From the IMG/VR virus record IMGVR_UViG_3300007346_000343, positions 1 to 20,029 of that record: a stretch of DNA of 20,029 nt. One strand, 5' to 3'. The position numbers and the translations under genes were made by a program. Shown here in pieces: positions 19,414-20,029 of the stretch (positions are counted from its first letter, which is position 1; each line of letters opens with the position of its first letter). Source of the DNA: a virus. The notes under the pieces are model-generated. The model did not search any database. It had not been told where the DNA came from and worked only from the letters and a program-made list of their open reading frames with translations.

Positions 19414-20029
19414 TCAAATAATTTTACTGATATTATTCTCTTTTACAATCTCGACTTTAGGTATTAAAGGATGACTGTAATCATGGCTGATTAAAAATAC
19501 ATTTAAACCTATTTCTTCAGATAAAACTTCAAATAGTTTTTCCTTACCAGAATCATCTAAAACTCCAGTTATTTCATCTAAGAATAACAAATTTAATTGT
19601 TTTCCGCCTATTTTTGATAATGTAGCACGAACGGCTAAAAGAACACTGGTTTGAACTCTACTAAACTCACCACCTGATAAAGATTCGATAGTAACTTCAT
19701 GACCGTTATTAATTATAATAACATTCAGTTTTTCACCAGTTAATCTAAAAACTACAGAAAATTGCCCATCAGAGAGAACAGATAAGTACTTATTAATGGT
19801 ATTTTCTAAATCTTTAGCTACATTTTCTAGTTTAAAAGCTACAATTCCAGAAGAGGAAAAAGCTTTCTTTAAAATTTGCAAATTATTCTGCTTATTTTGT
19901 AATATAACTATATCATTTTTTAATAGTTTTTGTCGAGATAAAAATTTTTCTTTTTCCTCGCATAACATATCAATTTTAGTATTATGTAAACGCACCTCTT
20001 CGTTTATTTTCTCTGCCGAGTTTTTTTCT
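19414..20029 (-). CDS. SbcC/Rad50-type (T4 gp46-like) recombination ATPase, C-terminal part (partial at right edge)
   Basis: The frame stays open to the window edge, so the GTG at 19995 is only an internal codon; about 204 residues are visible. They begin with a coiled-coil stretch and then the C-terminal half of an ABC-type ATPase head: signature SLSGGEFSRVQ, Walker B LNLLFLDEITGVLD and switch histidine FLISHDYS. This arrangement, after a long coiled coil, is typical of SbcC/Rad50 and phage T4 gp46, which with an Mre11-type nuclease (gp47) processes double-strand ends for recombination and host DNA degradation. It is the first visible gene of the operon continuing into nrdA. Confidence 0.88.
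   Translation of the reverse strand, partial: EKNSAEKINEEVRLHNTKIDMLCEEKEKFLSRQKLLKNDIVILQNKQNNLQILKKAFSSSGIVAFKLENVAKDLENTINKYLSVLSDGQFSVVFRLTGEKLNVIIINNGHEVTIESLSGGEFSRVQTSVLLAVRATLSKIGGKQLNLLFLDEITGVLDDSGKEKLFEVLSEEIGLNVFLISHDYSHPLIPKVEIVKENNISKII

Noticed and set aside
1-20029. tRNA, rRNA, insertion sequences, integrase, CRISPR array
   Set aside because: Looked for cloverleaf-like GC-rich segments, transposase motifs and terminal repeats on both strands and saw none; the GC-rich stretch at 14651-14749 does not fold into a tRNA pattern and is open as a short gene.

Overview
This AT-rich window (roughly one third G+C by eye, locally higher) looks like part of a lytic, T4-type marine phage genome, probably infecting an alphaproteobacterium. 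A tail-fibre and lysis module reads on the + strand, and a nucleotide-metabolism and replication module reads on the - strand. Genes are packed with ATGA overlaps and short gaps, and most have AGGAG-type ribosome binding sites. A class Ia ribonucleotide reductase, ThyX, a MazG-type pyrophosphohydrolase, a T5/T4-type 5' exonuclease and an SbcC/gp46-like ATPase are found together. A Bax-inhibitor-1 membrane protein whose C terminus resembles alphaproteobacterial homologues points to the host group. A marine SAR11-type phage fits, but this is inference from memory of families, not from a search.

Positions 1-2281 (+): the end of a large tail or host-specificity protein and a second fibre-like protein. 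Positions 2291-3465 (+): lysis genes, namely a GH24 endolysin, an i-spanin and an out-of-frame overlapping o-spanin lipoprotein. Positions 3496-9314 (+): about fifteen small genes of unknown function. Six of them (4202-6863 plus the nuclease at 7597) have clear signal peptides and a seventh (3960) a possible one, and all seven carry even cysteine numbers. The rest are mostly one- or two-span membrane proteins, many with coiled coils, one with an EF-hand. Positions 9304-10971 (+): a fibre protein ending in about six ~49-residue repeats that look like a beta-propeller. Positions 11000-11551 (+): a consensus-like sigma70 promoter and two small proteins, closed by a symmetrical terminator at 11571-11597 that faces the converging - strand genes.

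Reading leftwards on the - strand from the right edge: an SbcC/gp46-like ATPase (partial), nrdA, nrdB in two pieces, mazG and a BI-1 family gene form one tightly coupled operon ending at a hairpin terminator (14772-14804). A second promoter sits directly against that hairpin. Next come five tiny genes (32, 52, 47, 60 and 16 codons), the last four as a chain ending in a terminator at 14047-14073. Then a PDDEXK-type nuclease, and an exonuclease-thyX-glutaredoxin operon with its own promoter at 13503-13531.

Together the - strand genes would make and purify dNTPs (RNR, glutaredoxin, ThyX, MazG) and process DNA (exonuclease, PDDEXK nuclease, SbcC-like ATPase), while the + strand genes build the adsorption apparatus, remodel the envelope and lyse the cell. 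The most unusual points are nrdB split exactly between its iron ligands, the block of exported cysteine-paired proteins, the BI-1 gene in an RNR operon, and the promoter that appears to fire straight into a terminator-like hairpin.
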